Positions 7,853 to 15,789 are shown, counted from the first letter of the stretch. The stretch is 54,366 nucleotides of DNA from Acidovorax sp. (GCF_021287135.1 NZ_JAJTBB010000067.1:1-54366), one strand, 5' to 3'. Notes: a model not told the origin generated them from the letters alone. Made by a program: numbers and translations.

Positions 7853-8310
7853 GGGAGGTTCTCGACAACAAAGCTCAGGCCGTGCTGTGCAAAGCCCAGG
7901 GATTCATAGAAGGCATGCGCGCCCTTGCGGCGGGCGTTGGACGAGAGCGCGAGCTTGTAGCAGCCCGCGTCGCGCGCCTGCTGCATGGCGTGAGCCATCA
8001 TCTGGCGGCCAATGCCACGGCCCTGCTGGCCCTGGGCCACCACCACGTCCTCGACGATGGCCGAGGGCGCGCCCCGGTGCGCCAGGTTGTGCATGACCAG
8101 CAGCGCATAGGTGCCCACCACGGCGTCGTGCTGTGCGGAGTCGCAGGCCACCCACAGGCGGTAACTGGGGTAGCGGGCGAACTGGGCCCACACGGCCTGG
8201 GCTTCTTCCATCGTCAACAGGTCGGCAGCGCTGTCTTCAATGGCGGCGTACAGCGCCAGCACGCTCTCCAGGTCGGCCTGCCGGGCCTCGCGGATGTGCA
8301 CCGTGCTCAT
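7849..8310 (-). CDS. GNAT acetyltransferase in the C-P lyase operon (PhnO-like role possible)
   Basis: The 153-residue protein is a single GNAT domain: a start at IREARQADLESVLALY, the acetyl-CoA pyrophosphate loop QGQQGRGIGRQMM (about 92-104), and the C-terminal ARRKGAHAFYESLGF. Its length is close to PhnO (144 in E. coli), which N-acetylates aminoalkylphosphonates and protects cells from aminomethylphosphonate. Here it sits between phnJ and phnK, not downstream of phnN as in E. coli. It is translationally coupled on both sides by ATGA overlaps. Position and fold suggest acetylation of an aminophosphonate; direct orthology to PhnO is not shown. Confidence 0.82.
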   Translation of the reverse strand: MSTVHIREARQADLESVLALYAAIEDSAADLLTMEEAQAVWAQFARYPSYRLWVACDSAQHDAVVGTYALLVMHNLAHRGAPSAIVEDVVVAQGQQGRGIGRQMMAHAMQQARDAGCYKLALSSNARRKGAHAFYESLGFAQHGLSFVVENLP

Positions 8311-9227
8311 GCGGCACCGCCTTGCACCTGCGCCGTTTCGGCCTGCTGCGCCTGGCGTTCCTGGCAGTAGTCCGAGTCGGAACAGACGTGCATGCGGCCG
8401 CCCTGGTCGTCGGTGATGACCTCGTCCAGAAAGCTGTCGGTGGCGCCGCACAGCGCGCAGGCAGCGTCCCAGCGCTGCACCTCGAACGGGTGGTCTTCAA
8501 AACCCAGGCTCTCCACCGGCGTGTAGGGCGGCACGGCGTAGATGCGCTTTTCGCGGCCTGCGCCAAACAGCTGCAGCGCGGGGTTCATGTGCATCTTGGG
8601 GTTGTCGAACTTGGGGATGGGCGACGGCGCCATCACGTACCGGCCGTTGACCAGCACGGGGTAGTCGTAGGTGGTGGCGATGTGGCCGTAGCGCGCGATG
8701 TCTTCGTAGAGCTTGACGTGCATGAGCCCGTACTCGGCCAGGCCGTGCAGCGTGCGCGTTTCGGTCTCACGTGGCTCCAGGCGCTGCATGGGCTCGGGCA
8801 CCGGCACCTGGTAGACGATGACCTGGCCTTCGGCCAGCGGCGTCTCGGGGATGCGGTGGCGCGTCTGGATCAGCGTGGCCTCCCGCGTGCGGGTGGTGGT
8901 GGCCACGGCGGTGGTGCGCTCGAAGAAGCGGCGGATGTTGACGGCGTTGACCGTATCGTCCGAGCCCTGGTCGATCACCTTGAGGCAGTCCTCTGGGCCG
9001 ATGATGGACGCAGTGACCTGGATGCCCCCCGTGCCCCAGCCGTAGGGCAGGGGCATTTCGCGCGAGCCAAAGGGCACCTGGTATCCGGGGATGGCGACGG
9101 CCTTGAGGATGGCGCGGCGGATCATGCGCTTGGTGCGCTCGTCCAGGTAGGCGAAGTTGAAGTGGCCGTCCACCGGCGCAGCGTCGGCAGGCAGGCCCAT
9201 CACGGCGGGTTCCATGGGCGCGTTCAT
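8307..9227 (-). CDS. phnJ: C-P lyase catalytic subunit PhnJ (radical SAM)
   Basis: The 306-residue PhnJ cleaves the C-P bond of ribose 1-alkylphosphonate 5-phosphate by radical SAM chemistry, giving alkane and 5-phosphoribosyl 1,2-cyclic phosphate (EC 4.7.1.1). The unusual cluster motif CX2CX21CX5C is exact: Cys257, Cys260, Cys282 and Cys288. Gly48 in AIPGYQVPFG corresponds to the E. coli glycyl-radical Gly32; both sites carry the same offset of 16. The length excess over E. coli (281) is an N-terminal extension of 16 residues and a slightly longer tail. The start at 9227 overlaps the phnI stop (9224) by four bases. All residues needed for activity appear present. Confidence 0.97.
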   Translation of the reverse strand: MNAPMEPAVMGLPADAAPVDGHFNFAYLDERTKRMIRRAILKAVAIPGYQVPFGSREMPLPYGWGTGGIQVTASIIGPEDCLKVIDQGSDDTVNAVNIRRFFERTTAVATTTRTREATLIQTRHRIPETPLAEGQVIVYQVPVPEPMQRLEPRETETRTLHGLAEYGLMHVKLYEDIARYGHIATTYDYPVLVNGRYVMAPSPIPKFDNPKMHMNPALQLFGAGREKRIYAVPPYTPVESLGFEDHPFEVQRWDAACALCGATDSFLDEVITDDQGGRMHVCSDSDYCQERQAQQAETAQVQGGAA

Positions 9228-10327
9228 GCGGCGTCCTCCTCGGCGGGGGTGGTGGGGTGGGCGGCGGCGGCGCGCATCTTGCGCACCAGCTCCAGCTCGG
9301 ACTGGAAGTCCACGTAGTGCGGCAGCTTCAAGTGCTGCACGAAGCCCGAGGCCTCCAGGCTGTCGCTGTGGCCCAGCACGAACTCCTGCATCTGCGCGGG
9401 GGACTCGACGGGCTCGCCCAGCTCATCGGCGCGCAGCGCGCGGTCCACCAGGCTCATGGCCATGGCCTTGCGCTCGCTGTGACCAAACGCCAGGCCGTAG
9501 CCGCGCGTGAACTGCGGCGGCTGGCTCTTGCTGCCGGCAAACTGGTTCACCATCTCGCACTCGGTGATCTCGATGTCGCCGATGTCGATGGCAAAGCCCA
9601 GCTCTTCCGGCACGATCTCCACCGCCACCGTGCCCAGGCGCACCTCGCCCACGAAGGGGTGCGAGTGCGAATAGCCGCGCTGCGTGGAATACGCCATGGC
9701 GAGCAGGAAGCCCTCGTCGCCGCGCGCCAGGTTCTGCAGGCGCGTGGCCCGGTTGGCAGGGAAGCGCAGCGGCTCGCGGGTCAGGTCCGTGGGCGCGGGG
9801 TCGCCCGGGGGCACGGGCCGGGTTTCGATCAGGCCTTCCTGGTTGAGCAGGTCCACCACGCGCGGCGTGGGGCCGGGTGGCACAGGGTCTGCCGCAGCGG
9901 CAGGCGGCGTCACCGGGCCTTCGGCCAGCAGCTTGAAGTCCAGCAGGCGCTGCGTGTAGTCGTAGGTGGGGCCCAGCACCTGGCCACCGGGCAGGTCCTT
10001 GAAGGTGGCGGAGATGCGCCGGTCCAGCCCCATGCAACGGGTGTCCAGCGGGCGGGTGGTGCCCAGGCGCGGCAGCGTGGCGCGGTAGGCGCGCAGCAAA
10101 AAGATGGCTTCCACCAAGTCGCCCGCCGCCTGCTTGATGGCGAGGGCGGCGAGTTCGGGGTCGTACACCGAGCCCTCGGTCATCACCCGGTCCACGGCCA
10201 GCTTGAGCTGCTGGCGGATCTGCGCCACCGAGAGTTCGGGCTGCGACGCATCGCCACGGCGCTGGCGGGCCAGCAGCTGGTAGCTGTTGAGAATGGCGGC
10301 TTCTCCGCCCTTGACGGCTACGTACAT
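9224..10327 (-). CDS. phnI: C-P lyase core subunit PhnI
   Basis: The 367-residue PhnI is the nucleosidase component that, with PhnG, PhnH and PhnL, displaces adenine from ATP by the phosphonate. It starts MYVAVKGGEAAI, the standard family start, and has the hallmarks EGSVYDPELAALAIKQA, GDEGFLLAMAYSTQRGYSHSHP and FGHSERKAMAMSLVDRAL. A Pro/Ala-rich stretch around residues 139-155 is looser than the rest. ATG 10327 follows phnH's stop by two bases and is preceded by a perfect AGGAGG inside the phnH end, which fixes the start. E. coli PhnI has about 354 residues. Confidence 0.95.
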   Translation of the reverse strand: MYVAVKGGEAAILNSYQLLARQRRGDASQPELSVAQIRQQLKLAVDRVMTEGSVYDPELAALAIKQAAGDLVEAIFLLRAYRATLPRLGTTRPLDTRCMGLDRRISATFKDLPGGQVLGPTYDYTQRLLDFKLLAEGPVTPPAAAADPVPPGPTPRVVDLLNQEGLIETRPVPPGDPAPTDLTREPLRFPANRATRLQNLARGDEGFLLAMAYSTQRGYSHSHPFVGEVRLGTVAVEIVPEELGFAIDIGDIEITECEMVNQFAGSKSQPPQFTRGYGLAFGHSERKAMAMSLVDRALRADELGEPVESPAQMQEFVLGHSDSLEASGFVQHLKLPHYVDFQSELELVRKMRAAAAHPTTPAEEDAA

Positions 10328-10329
10328 GC

Positions 10330-10989
10330 TCAGGCCTCCTGAAGGGCAGCGGCGCTGCGCGCCGCCCGCGTGGTGCGGGGCAGGCCCACGATGTGGCCTG
10401 GGGTGGCCAGCAGCAGATCCACACCGCGTGGAAACGCCACGTGGTTGGCGGCCCACCGGGCCTCGAAGTCGTCGGGCAGGCCCTCGACCTGCAAGACAGC
10501 GACCTCCTGGATTCCGGGGCCGCGCAAGTGCCATGCACCGCTGGCGTCCGCCGTGGTGGCTTTTGCATGCGACACGTCGACCACACAGGTCGCCGACTGG
10601 TCGGGGTAGATATCGGTGCCCTGGGCCAGGCTGCCCAGCGCTGGCCATTCGTCGCCCTGCGCCAGCCACACAAAGCGGGCCTGCGCCGCCTCGCTCACCA
10701 GGGCGCAGCCCGTGTGAAAGCGCAGCCAGGCACCCGCATCACTGGCCGCCAGGCGCGGCGAGAGCCACAGCGTGCAATCACTGTCGAGCAGCGCCAGCAG
10801 CACGGCGGCCGAGGCGGCGTGCCCCACGGCGGGAGTCTGCGCATCGTGGGCTACCGGCACCGTGCGGCCGGGGTGCGACAGCGCCTGCAGCACGGCGCGG
10901 AACACCGCCTGGCTGCCAAAGGCTTCGTTGGAGAATCCGGCACCCAGGGATGCCAACGTGGTCATCGGGGCCATCGGGGTCGTGCTCAT
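10330..10989 (-). CDS. phnH: C-P lyase core subunit PhnH
   Basis: The 219-residue PhnH forms part of the PhnGHIJ core complex. It has the family start GFSNEAFGSQAVFRAVLQALSHPGR, then LLALLDSDCTLWLSP, and the C-terminal LRGPGIQ...FPRGVDLLLATPGHIVGLPRTTR pattern. It is a fold relative of PLP enzymes that has lost the cofactor. The gene overlaps phnG by four bases (start 10989, phnG stop 10986). Length is slightly above the usual 190-200 because of an N-terminal Met/Thr-rich lead of about 15 residues; a later start is possible but has no better ribosome-binding site. Confidence 0.93.
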   Translation of the reverse strand: MSTTPMAPMTTLASLGAGFSNEAFGSQAVFRAVLQALSHPGRTVPVAHDAQTPAVGHAASAAVLLALLDSDCTLWLSPRLAASDAGAWLRFHTGCALVSEAAQARFVWLAQGDEWPALGSLAQGTDIYPDQSATCVVDVSHAKATTADASGAWHLRGPGIQEVAVLQVEGLPDDFEARWAANHVAFPRGVDLLLATPGHIVGLPRTTRAARSAAALQEA

Positions 10990-11498
10990 TCGGTGTCCTC
11001 GTCGTTGTCGGCACCACTCTCGCGCGCCACGGTAAAGAAGTCCACCTTGGTGCTGGCGGCCCGCGCTTGGCGCTCGGCCTGGGCGTTGCGCAAGTGGTTG
11101 CGGATGGGTTCGAGCAGTTGTGCGTCCAGCACAGGTTGTTGTGCGGGGTCTTGCAGCAGGGCATCAGCCAGCGCGGCCAGCTGCACCTGGCGGTGCGAAC
11201 GGCCCAGCACATACGCCACACCCACGGTGGCTTCGGCGGCGTCCGGTGCATCGGCCACGCGCAGCGCGCAGCGGGTGACGGTGACCTCGCCCAGGTTGAA
11301 GCGCTCGCCCGTTCCCCCCGCGCGGCCCTGCACCATCATCAGGCCGGTCTCGGGCGCACGCAGCCAGCGCGCGGGGCGCGTGGCATGCTCGTGCAAGGCA
11401 GATTCGAGCAGCCCCAGCGGCGCCCGGGCCAGCAGCGCCATCCACTGCGCGCGGCCCAGGGGGCGGTCCGGCCCCGGGTTGTCAAAGGCTTGAAACAT
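10986..11498 (-). CDS. phnG: C-P lyase core subunit PhnG
   Basis: The 170-residue PhnG is a small subunit of the C-P lyase core complex and takes part in the ribosylation step with PhnI. The family pattern is seen in RAQWMALLARAPLGLLE, WLRAPETGLMMVQGRAGGTGERFNLGEVTVTRC and GVAYVLGRSHRQVQLAALADALLQ. It is the first gene of the minus-strand operon phnG-H-I-J-GNAT-K-L-M. A PhnF-type dyad lies 20-31 bp upstream of the start, and phnF itself is divergent 75 bp away. Confidence 0.93.
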   Translation of the reverse strand: MFQAFDNPGPDRPLGRAQWMALLARAPLGLLESALHEHATRPARWLRAPETGLMMVQGRAGGTGERFNLGEVTVTRCALRVADAPDAAEATVGVAYVLGRSHRQVQLAALADALLQDPAQQPVLDAQLLEPIRNHLRNAQAERQARAASTKVDFFTVARESGADNDEDTE

Positions 11499-11517
11499 GG
11501 AAGTGGTACCCTGAAAG

Positions 11518-11529
11518 TTGTATAGACAA
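11518..11529. promoter_or_regulatory. Predicted PhnF operator between phnG and phnF
   Basis: Plus strand TTGTATAGACAA, a near-perfect dyad, lies 20 bp upstream of phnG and 45 bp upstream of phnF. It matches the phnC-upstream dyad at 10 of 12 bases and resembles the mycobacterial PhnF site TGGTATAGACCA. On the minus strand its TATACA could serve as the phnG -10 element, so repressor binding would block that promoter; phnF autoregulation is also likely. Confidence 0.65.
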
Positions 11530-11573
11530 ATTGAACAACTGACGCCAGCTTAAAGAGCGCGCATGTAGGTTTC

Positions 11574-12347
11574 ATGACAGCCAACACACTTGCTTCCCGC
11601 CCCCTTCCACACACCGCGCCGCCACTGCGCCCGGCACGCGACAGCTTCTGGACGCGCATTGCGGCCGAGCTGGCCGAGGCCATCGGCAGCGGCGTCTACC
11701 CGCCCGGCCAGCGCCTGCCCTCGGAGCACGCGCTGGCCGAGCAGTTCGGCGTGAACCGGCATACCATCCGCCGCTCGCTCGCCAGCCTGTGCAGCCAGGG
11801 GCTGGTGCGCATCACGCAGGGCAGCGGCACCTATGTCGAGGACTTTGCGGTGGACCTGGTGCTGGGCAAGCGCACGCGCCACCAGCAGGGCCTGGCGCAG
11901 GCCGGTCTGCGCGGCAGCCTGGTGGTGCTGCAGGCCCAGACCACGCGCGCCACGGCGGCGCTGGCCCAGGCGCTGCAGGTGCCCACGCGCAGCCCGCTGC
12001 TGGCGCTGCGCGTGCGCGGCGATGCCGAAGGCCAGCCGCTGCACGTGAGCGAGCGCTACTTTCCCCTGCCCCGTTTCGAGCGCCTGGCTGACGTGGTGCG
12101 CGAGACGGGGTCCATCACCGCCGGCTTTGCCGCCCACGGCGTGGCCGACTACACCCGCCGCGAAAGCCGCATCACCGCCGAGCTGCCCACGGCGGACGTG
12201 GCGCAGCAGCTGCGCCAGCCCGCGGCGCGGCCCGTGCTGCAGGTGGAAAGCCTGAACGTGGACACCCGCGGCACCCCCATCGAATGGGCCCGCGCCTGGT
12301 TCGCGGGCGACCGCGTGAAACTCACCATCGACCACCATGCCGACTGA
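11574..12347 (+). CDS. phnF: Phosphonate-operon GntR-family repressor PhnF
   Basis: The 257-residue regulator belongs to the GntR superfamily, HutC subfamily. The winged helix-turn-helix is at about residues 25-92: FWTRIAAELAEAIGSGVYPPGQRLPSEHALAEQFGVNRHT, then RSLASLCSQGLVR and QGSGTYV. A UTRA ligand-binding domain follows at about 105-250, ending FAGDRVKLTIDHH. The gene is divergent from phnG and first in a plus-strand run with the 2H-phosphoesterase, phnN and arsC. Two similar dyads, at phnG/phnF and at phnC, are the likely operators. The inducer is presumably a phosphonate or phosphate-related ligand, which the sequence cannot decide. Confidence 0.9.
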   Translation: MTANTLASRPLPHTAPPLRPARDSFWTRIAAELAEAIGSGVYPPGQRLPSEHALAEQFGVNRHTIRRSLASLCSQGLVRITQGSGTYVEDFAVDLVLGKRTRHQQGLAQAGLRGSLVVLQAQTTRATAALAQALQVPTRSPLLALRVRGDAEGQPLHVSERYFPLPRFERLADVVRETGSITAGFAAHGVADYTRRESRITAELPTADVAQQLRQPAARPVLQVESLNVDTRGTPIEWARAWFAGDRVKLTIDHHAD

Positions 12348-13083
12348 ACCCAGCACTGCGCCCCGTACCGCACCCACCGCCGCCCACCGCTACGCGGTGT
12401 ACTACGCGCCCCACCCCGGCACCCTCGGCTGGCTGGCCGGCAGCCACTGGCTGGGCCGCTGCGCCGCCCAGCTGCAACCCTTGCCGCAGCTGGACATCCA
12501 CGGCGTGGCCGCGGCCGACCTGCAGCGCCTGACCGCCGCACCGCGCCGCTATGGCTGGCATGCCACGCTGAAGGCCCCGTTTGCGCTGGCGCCCGGCGCC
12601 GACTGGCTTACGCTGCACCACGCGGTGCAGCAGGTGGCGCGCAGCCTGCGCCCCTTTGCGATGCCACCGCTGGAGGTGCAGCGCATCGACGACTTCCTGG
12701 CCCTGGTGCCTGCACAGCACCACCCTGCCAATGCGGCGATCCAGGAAGCCGCCGCCACCTGCGTGACGGCGCTGCAGCCCCTGGCCGCGCCCCTGTCGGA
12801 CGCCGACCTCGGGCGCCGGCGCGCGGCCGGGCTCACGCCCCGGCAAGACGCGCTGTTGCAACACTGGGGCTACCCGTTCGTGCTGGAGGAGTTCCGGTTT
12901 CACCTGTCGCTCACCGGGCCACTCAGCCTGGTGGACGAGGCCACGCAGGCGCTGGTGCTGGACGCCGCGCAGCAGTTCTTTGCCGACCTGCCGCCCCTGA
13001 AATTCAACAGCCTCGCGATCTTTGCCGAGCCCACGCCAGGCGCGGACTTTGTGCTGCTGGACCACCTGGAGATGGGCGCATGA
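12337..13083 (+). CDS. DUF1045 2H-phosphoesterase in phn operon (candidate PhnP replacement)
   Basis: The 248-residue product belongs to the DUF1045 phosphonate-operon family, a branch of the 2H phosphoesterase superfamily. Both catalytic H-x-T/S-x motifs are present: His75 in HATLKAPF and His189 in HLSLTGPL. The N-terminal RYAVYYAPHPGTLGWLAGSHWLGR is typical. C-P lyase yields 5-phosphoribosyl 1,2-cyclic phosphate, which E. coli opens with PhnP, a metallo-beta-lactamase-fold enzyme. No PhnP is seen here, so this 2H enzyme is the best candidate for that step (inference). It overlaps phnF by 11 bases and phnN by four. Confidence 0.85.
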   Translation: MPTEPSTAPRTAPTAAHRYAVYYAPHPGTLGWLAGSHWLGRCAAQLQPLPQLDIHGVAAADLQRLTAAPRRYGWHATLKAPFALAPGADWLTLHHAVQQVARSLRPFAMPPLEVQRIDDFLALVPAQHHPANAAIQEAAATCVTALQPLAAPLSDADLGRRRAAGLTPRQDALLQHWGYPFVLEEFRFHLSLTGPLSLVDEATQALVLDAAQQFFADLPPLKFNSLAIFAEPTPGADFVLLDHLEMGA

Positions 13084-13694
13084 CCGCGGGCCGGCTGGTC
13101 TATTGCATGGGCCCCTCCGGTGCGGGCAAGGACAGCCTGCTGGACTGGCTGCGCGCACACCTGCCCGCGCCCAGCCCCGTGCACTGGGCGCAGCGCACCA
13201 TCAGCCGTGCCGCTACGCCCGGCGGCGAAGCGCATGAGAGCGTGTCGCCCGAGGCGTTCGCGGCGCTGCGGCAGGCCGAGGCGTTTGCGCTGCACTGGCA
13301 GGCCAACGGCCTGGGCTACGGCATCCGGCCTGCACAGCTGGCGCCGCTGGCGCAGGGGCGCTGGGTGCTGCTCAACGGCTCGCGCGCCTACCTGCCCGAG
13401 GCCCTGCAGCAGTTTCCCGACCTGGTGGCCGTGCACATCACCGCCAGCCCGCAGGTGCTGCGCGCGCGGCTGCTGTCGCGGGGCCGCGAGACGCCTGAAC
13501 AAGTGGAGGCGCGGGTGCAGCGCGCGCTGGCCTACACCCCGCCCCCGGGTGCGGCCAGCCTGGAGGTGCACAACGATGGCGCGCTGGGCGATGCGGGCGA
13601 GCGGTTGCTGAGCGCGCTGGAAAATTTGCCAGGCTGGCCCCAGCGCAATGGCAAACTTTGGCCCGTCGCCACCGAACTTTCCAGCACGCCATGA
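13080..13694 (+). CDS. phnN: Ribose 1,5-bisphosphate phosphokinase PhnN
   Basis: The 204-residue P-loop kinase, of guanylate-kinase-like fold, phosphorylates ribose 1,5-bisphosphate to 5-phosphoribosyl 1-diphosphate, the last step of the C-P lyase route (EC 2.7.4.23). Walker A GPSGAGKD is at residues 11-18. The family segments QRTISRAATPGGEAHESVSPEAF and FALHWQANGLGYGI, and the lid Arg run RLLSRGRE, are present. The last 25 residues are outside the conserved fold. It overlaps the DUF1045 gene upstream and arsC downstream by four bases each, so five reading frames from phnF to arsC are translationally linked or nearly so. Confidence 0.92.
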   Translation: MTAGRLVYCMGPSGAGKDSLLDWLRAHLPAPSPVHWAQRTISRAATPGGEAHESVSPEAFAALRQAEAFALHWQANGLGYGIRPAQLAPLAQGRWVLLNGSRAYLPEALQQFPDLVAVHITASPQVLRARLLSRGRETPEQVEARVQRALAYTPPPGAASLEVHNDGALGDAGERLLSALENLPGWPQRNGKLWPVATELSSTP

Positions 13695-14119
13695 CCACGA
13701 TCACGATCACGATCTATCACAACCCCAAGTGCGGCACGTCCCGCAACACGCTCGCCATGATCCGCAACAGCGGTGTGGAGCCCCAGGTCATCGAATACCT
13801 CAAGACCCCGCCCGACCGTGCCACGCTGGTGGCGCTGATTGCCGCCACGGGCGAGCCGGTAATCAACGCCGTGCGGACCAAGGAAGCGCTCTTCACCGAG
13901 CTACAGCTGGGCGCCCCGGGCGTGACCGACGAGCAGCTCATCGATGCGATGCTGCAGCACCCGATCCTCATCAACCGCCCCATCGTGGCCACACCCCTGG
14001 GCACGCGGCTGTGCCGCCCGTCCGAGAAGGTGCTGGACATCCTGCCCGCGCCGCAGCAAGGCGCCTTCACCAAAGAGGATGGCGAAGTCGTCGTCAACGC
14101 GCAGGGCCAGCGTGTCTGA
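13691..14119 (+). CDS. arsC: Glutaredoxin-dependent arsenate reductase ArsC
   Basis: The 142-residue enzyme reduces arsenate to arsenite with glutathione and glutaredoxin (EC 1.20.4.1). The active-site motif YHNPKCGTSRNT puts the catalytic cysteine at residue 14. The three anion-binding arginines of the R773 enzyme (R60, R94, R107) are present at Arg62, Arg96 and Arg109, and HPILINRPIV and GTRLCRPSEKVLDIL are intact. ATG 13691 overlaps the phnN stop (ATGA), so it is translated with the phosphonate operon. An MFS transporter starts 21 bp downstream. No arsR or arsB is nearby. Confidence 0.94.
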   Translation: MTTITITIYHNPKCGTSRNTLAMIRNSGVEPQVIEYLKTPPDRATLVALIAATGEPVINAVRTKEALFTELQLGAPGVTDEQLIDAMLQHPILINRPIVATPLGTRLCRPSEKVLDILPAPQQGAFTKEDGEVVVNAQGQRV

Positions 14120-14140
14120 CGCCACGTCGCACCGCACGCC

Positions 14141-15349
14141 ATGAGCGCCGCGTCCCAGCGGTGGACCGTGGCGCGCCTGGGCACGGCCCAGACGCTGGCC
14201 TGGGCGTCGTCCTACTACCTGCCTGCCATGCTGGCCGTGCCCATGGCACGCGACCTGGGGGTGGCCGCACCGACGGTGTTCGCGGCGTTCTCGGCGGCGC
14301 TCATCGTGTCGGCCCTGCTGGGCCCGGTGGCGGGCCGCGCCATCGACCGCCATGGCGGGCGGCCGGTGCTGGTGGGCACCAACCTGTTGTTTGCGGTGGC
14401 TCTGGCGGGCATGGCCCTGGCGCAAGGCCCGGTGGGCCTGTTTGCCGCGTGGATGCTGATGGGCGTGGCCATGGGGTCGGGCCTGTACGAAGCGGCATTT
14501 GCCGCGCTGGTGCGGCTGTACGGCCAGGGCGCGCGCGGTGCCATCACCGGCATCACGCTGATCGCGGGGTTTGCCAGCACCGAGGGCTGGCCCTTGTCGG
14601 CCTGGATGGAGGCGCAGTGGGGCTGGCGCGGCGCGTGCGCGGGCTGGGCCGCGCTGCACCTGCTGGCGGGCGTGCCGCTCAATGGCTGGCTGCCGCGCGC
14701 CAACGTTGCCGAAAAAGCGCACCCGGCTTCGGCGGAGGAACCCGCAGCGCCGGCCACGGAACCGGCCGCATCCGTATCCGCCGCACCCGCTTCCGCCCAC
14801 CCGCTGCGCACCACCGTGCTGCTGTCGTTCGTGTTCGCCGTCACCTGGTTCACCAGCACCGCCATGGCCGCGCATTTGCCGCGCCTGCTGCAGGCCAGTG
14901 GCACCTCGCTGCAGGCGGCCGTGGCCCTGGCCGCCCTGGTGGGCCCGGCGCAGGTGGCGGCGCGGCTGCTGGAGTTTGGATTGCTGCGCCGCCTGCACCC
15001 GCTGCTGTCGGCCCAGCTGGCCGCCGCCGCCCACCCGCTGGGCGCTGCGCTGCTGATGGCGCTGGGCGGGCCTGCGGCGGCGGTGTTCACGCTGCTGCAC
15101 GGCGCGGGCAACGGCATCCTGACCATTGCCAAGGGCACGCTGCCGCTGGTGCTGTTCGGCCCCGCGGGCTACGGCGCGCGCCAGGGCCTGATGATGGTGC
15201 CGGCGCGCGTGGCCCAGGCCTTTGCGCCGGTGCTGTTCGGCATGTTGCTCGACGCTGTGGGCGCGGCCGCCCTGTGGTCCACCGCGCTACTGGGCGTGGC
15301 GGCGCTGGGGGCTTTGTGGCTGCTGCGGCCGGTGGCGCGGCAGGGGTGA
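14141..15349 (+). CDS. MFS transporter downstream of arsC
   Basis: The 402-residue inner-membrane protein has about 12 hydrophobic segments in two halves. They are joined by an Ala/Pro-rich central loop (about residues 190-222). The MFS loop signature between helices 2 and 3 is GRAIDRHGGRPVL (about 66-78). It starts 21 bp after arsC and is probably in the same transcript. Efflux of arsenite, an organoarsenical or another metabolite is possible by context; it is not ArsB/ACR3 in type. Substrate unknown. Confidence 0.85.
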   Translation: MSAASQRWTVARLGTAQTLAWASSYYLPAMLAVPMARDLGVAAPTVFAAFSAALIVSALLGPVAGRAIDRHGGRPVLVGTNLLFAVALAGMALAQGPVGLFAAWMLMGVAMGSGLYEAAFAALVRLYGQGARGAITGITLIAGFASTEGWPLSAWMEAQWGWRGACAGWAALHLLAGVPLNGWLPRANVAEKAHPASAEEPAAPATEPAASVSAAPASAHPLRTTVLLSFVFAVTWFTSTAMAAHLPRLLQASGTSLQAAVALAALVGPAQVAARLLEFGLLRRLHPLLSAQLAAAAHPLGAALLMALGGPAAAVFTLLHGAGNGILTIAKGTLPLVLFGPAGYGARQGLMMVPARVAQAFAPVLFGMLLDAVGAAALWSTALLGVAALGALWLLRPVARQG

Positions 15350-15369
15350 TCGCTTCGGCCGCGCCTCGC

Positions 15370-15735
15370 TCACCCCAGGCCCACCAACACCAGCCACCAA
15401 GCCGCCCATTCGGCCGCCCACCCCGCGCGCTTCGCTGCCCGGGCGGTCTTTCGATCGGTTGGAAACAGCTCGCAGCGCGGCCACAGCGCCAGGTTGCCTA
15501 CCATGGCGACCAGCACGGCCGCCGCGGCGACGGGCCAGGAGGCAAGCACCACGGCCAGCGTGCATCCCACGATCAGCGTCATCCCGGTGAACACGCCAAT
15601 GCCGCTGGATGTGCTGGCCAGCACATGCGACAGCCCGCCGCAATAGCTGCATTGCGCCGGGTATTCGCGCGTGGACCAGCGCAGCGCGACGTGGGTGACG
15701 CCGGGCTTCTAGCAATGGGGGCAGAGGTGTTTCAT
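15370..15735 (-). pseudogene. Zinc-ribbon membrane protein gene with an in-frame amber codon
   Basis: From ATG 15735 the minus strand reads MKHLCPHC, then TAG (15711-15709). It stays open in the same frame: KPGVTHVALRWSTREYPAQ, CSYCGG and two hydrophobic segments (about residues 50-66 and 70-84), to a stop at 15370. CPHC and CSYC make a plausible four-cysteine zinc ribbon split by the stop, so the intact gene would encode about 121 residues. TAG differs by one transition from CAG (Gln), which fits the context. An internal ATG at 15624 would yield only the 84-residue membrane part. The protein family is not recognised. It is convergent with the MFS gene. Confidence 0.6.
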
Positions 15736-15789
15736 CAACGCAGGGGCGAATGAGGTATTCGCCATGACATCAGAACGGCACCGCGCCTG

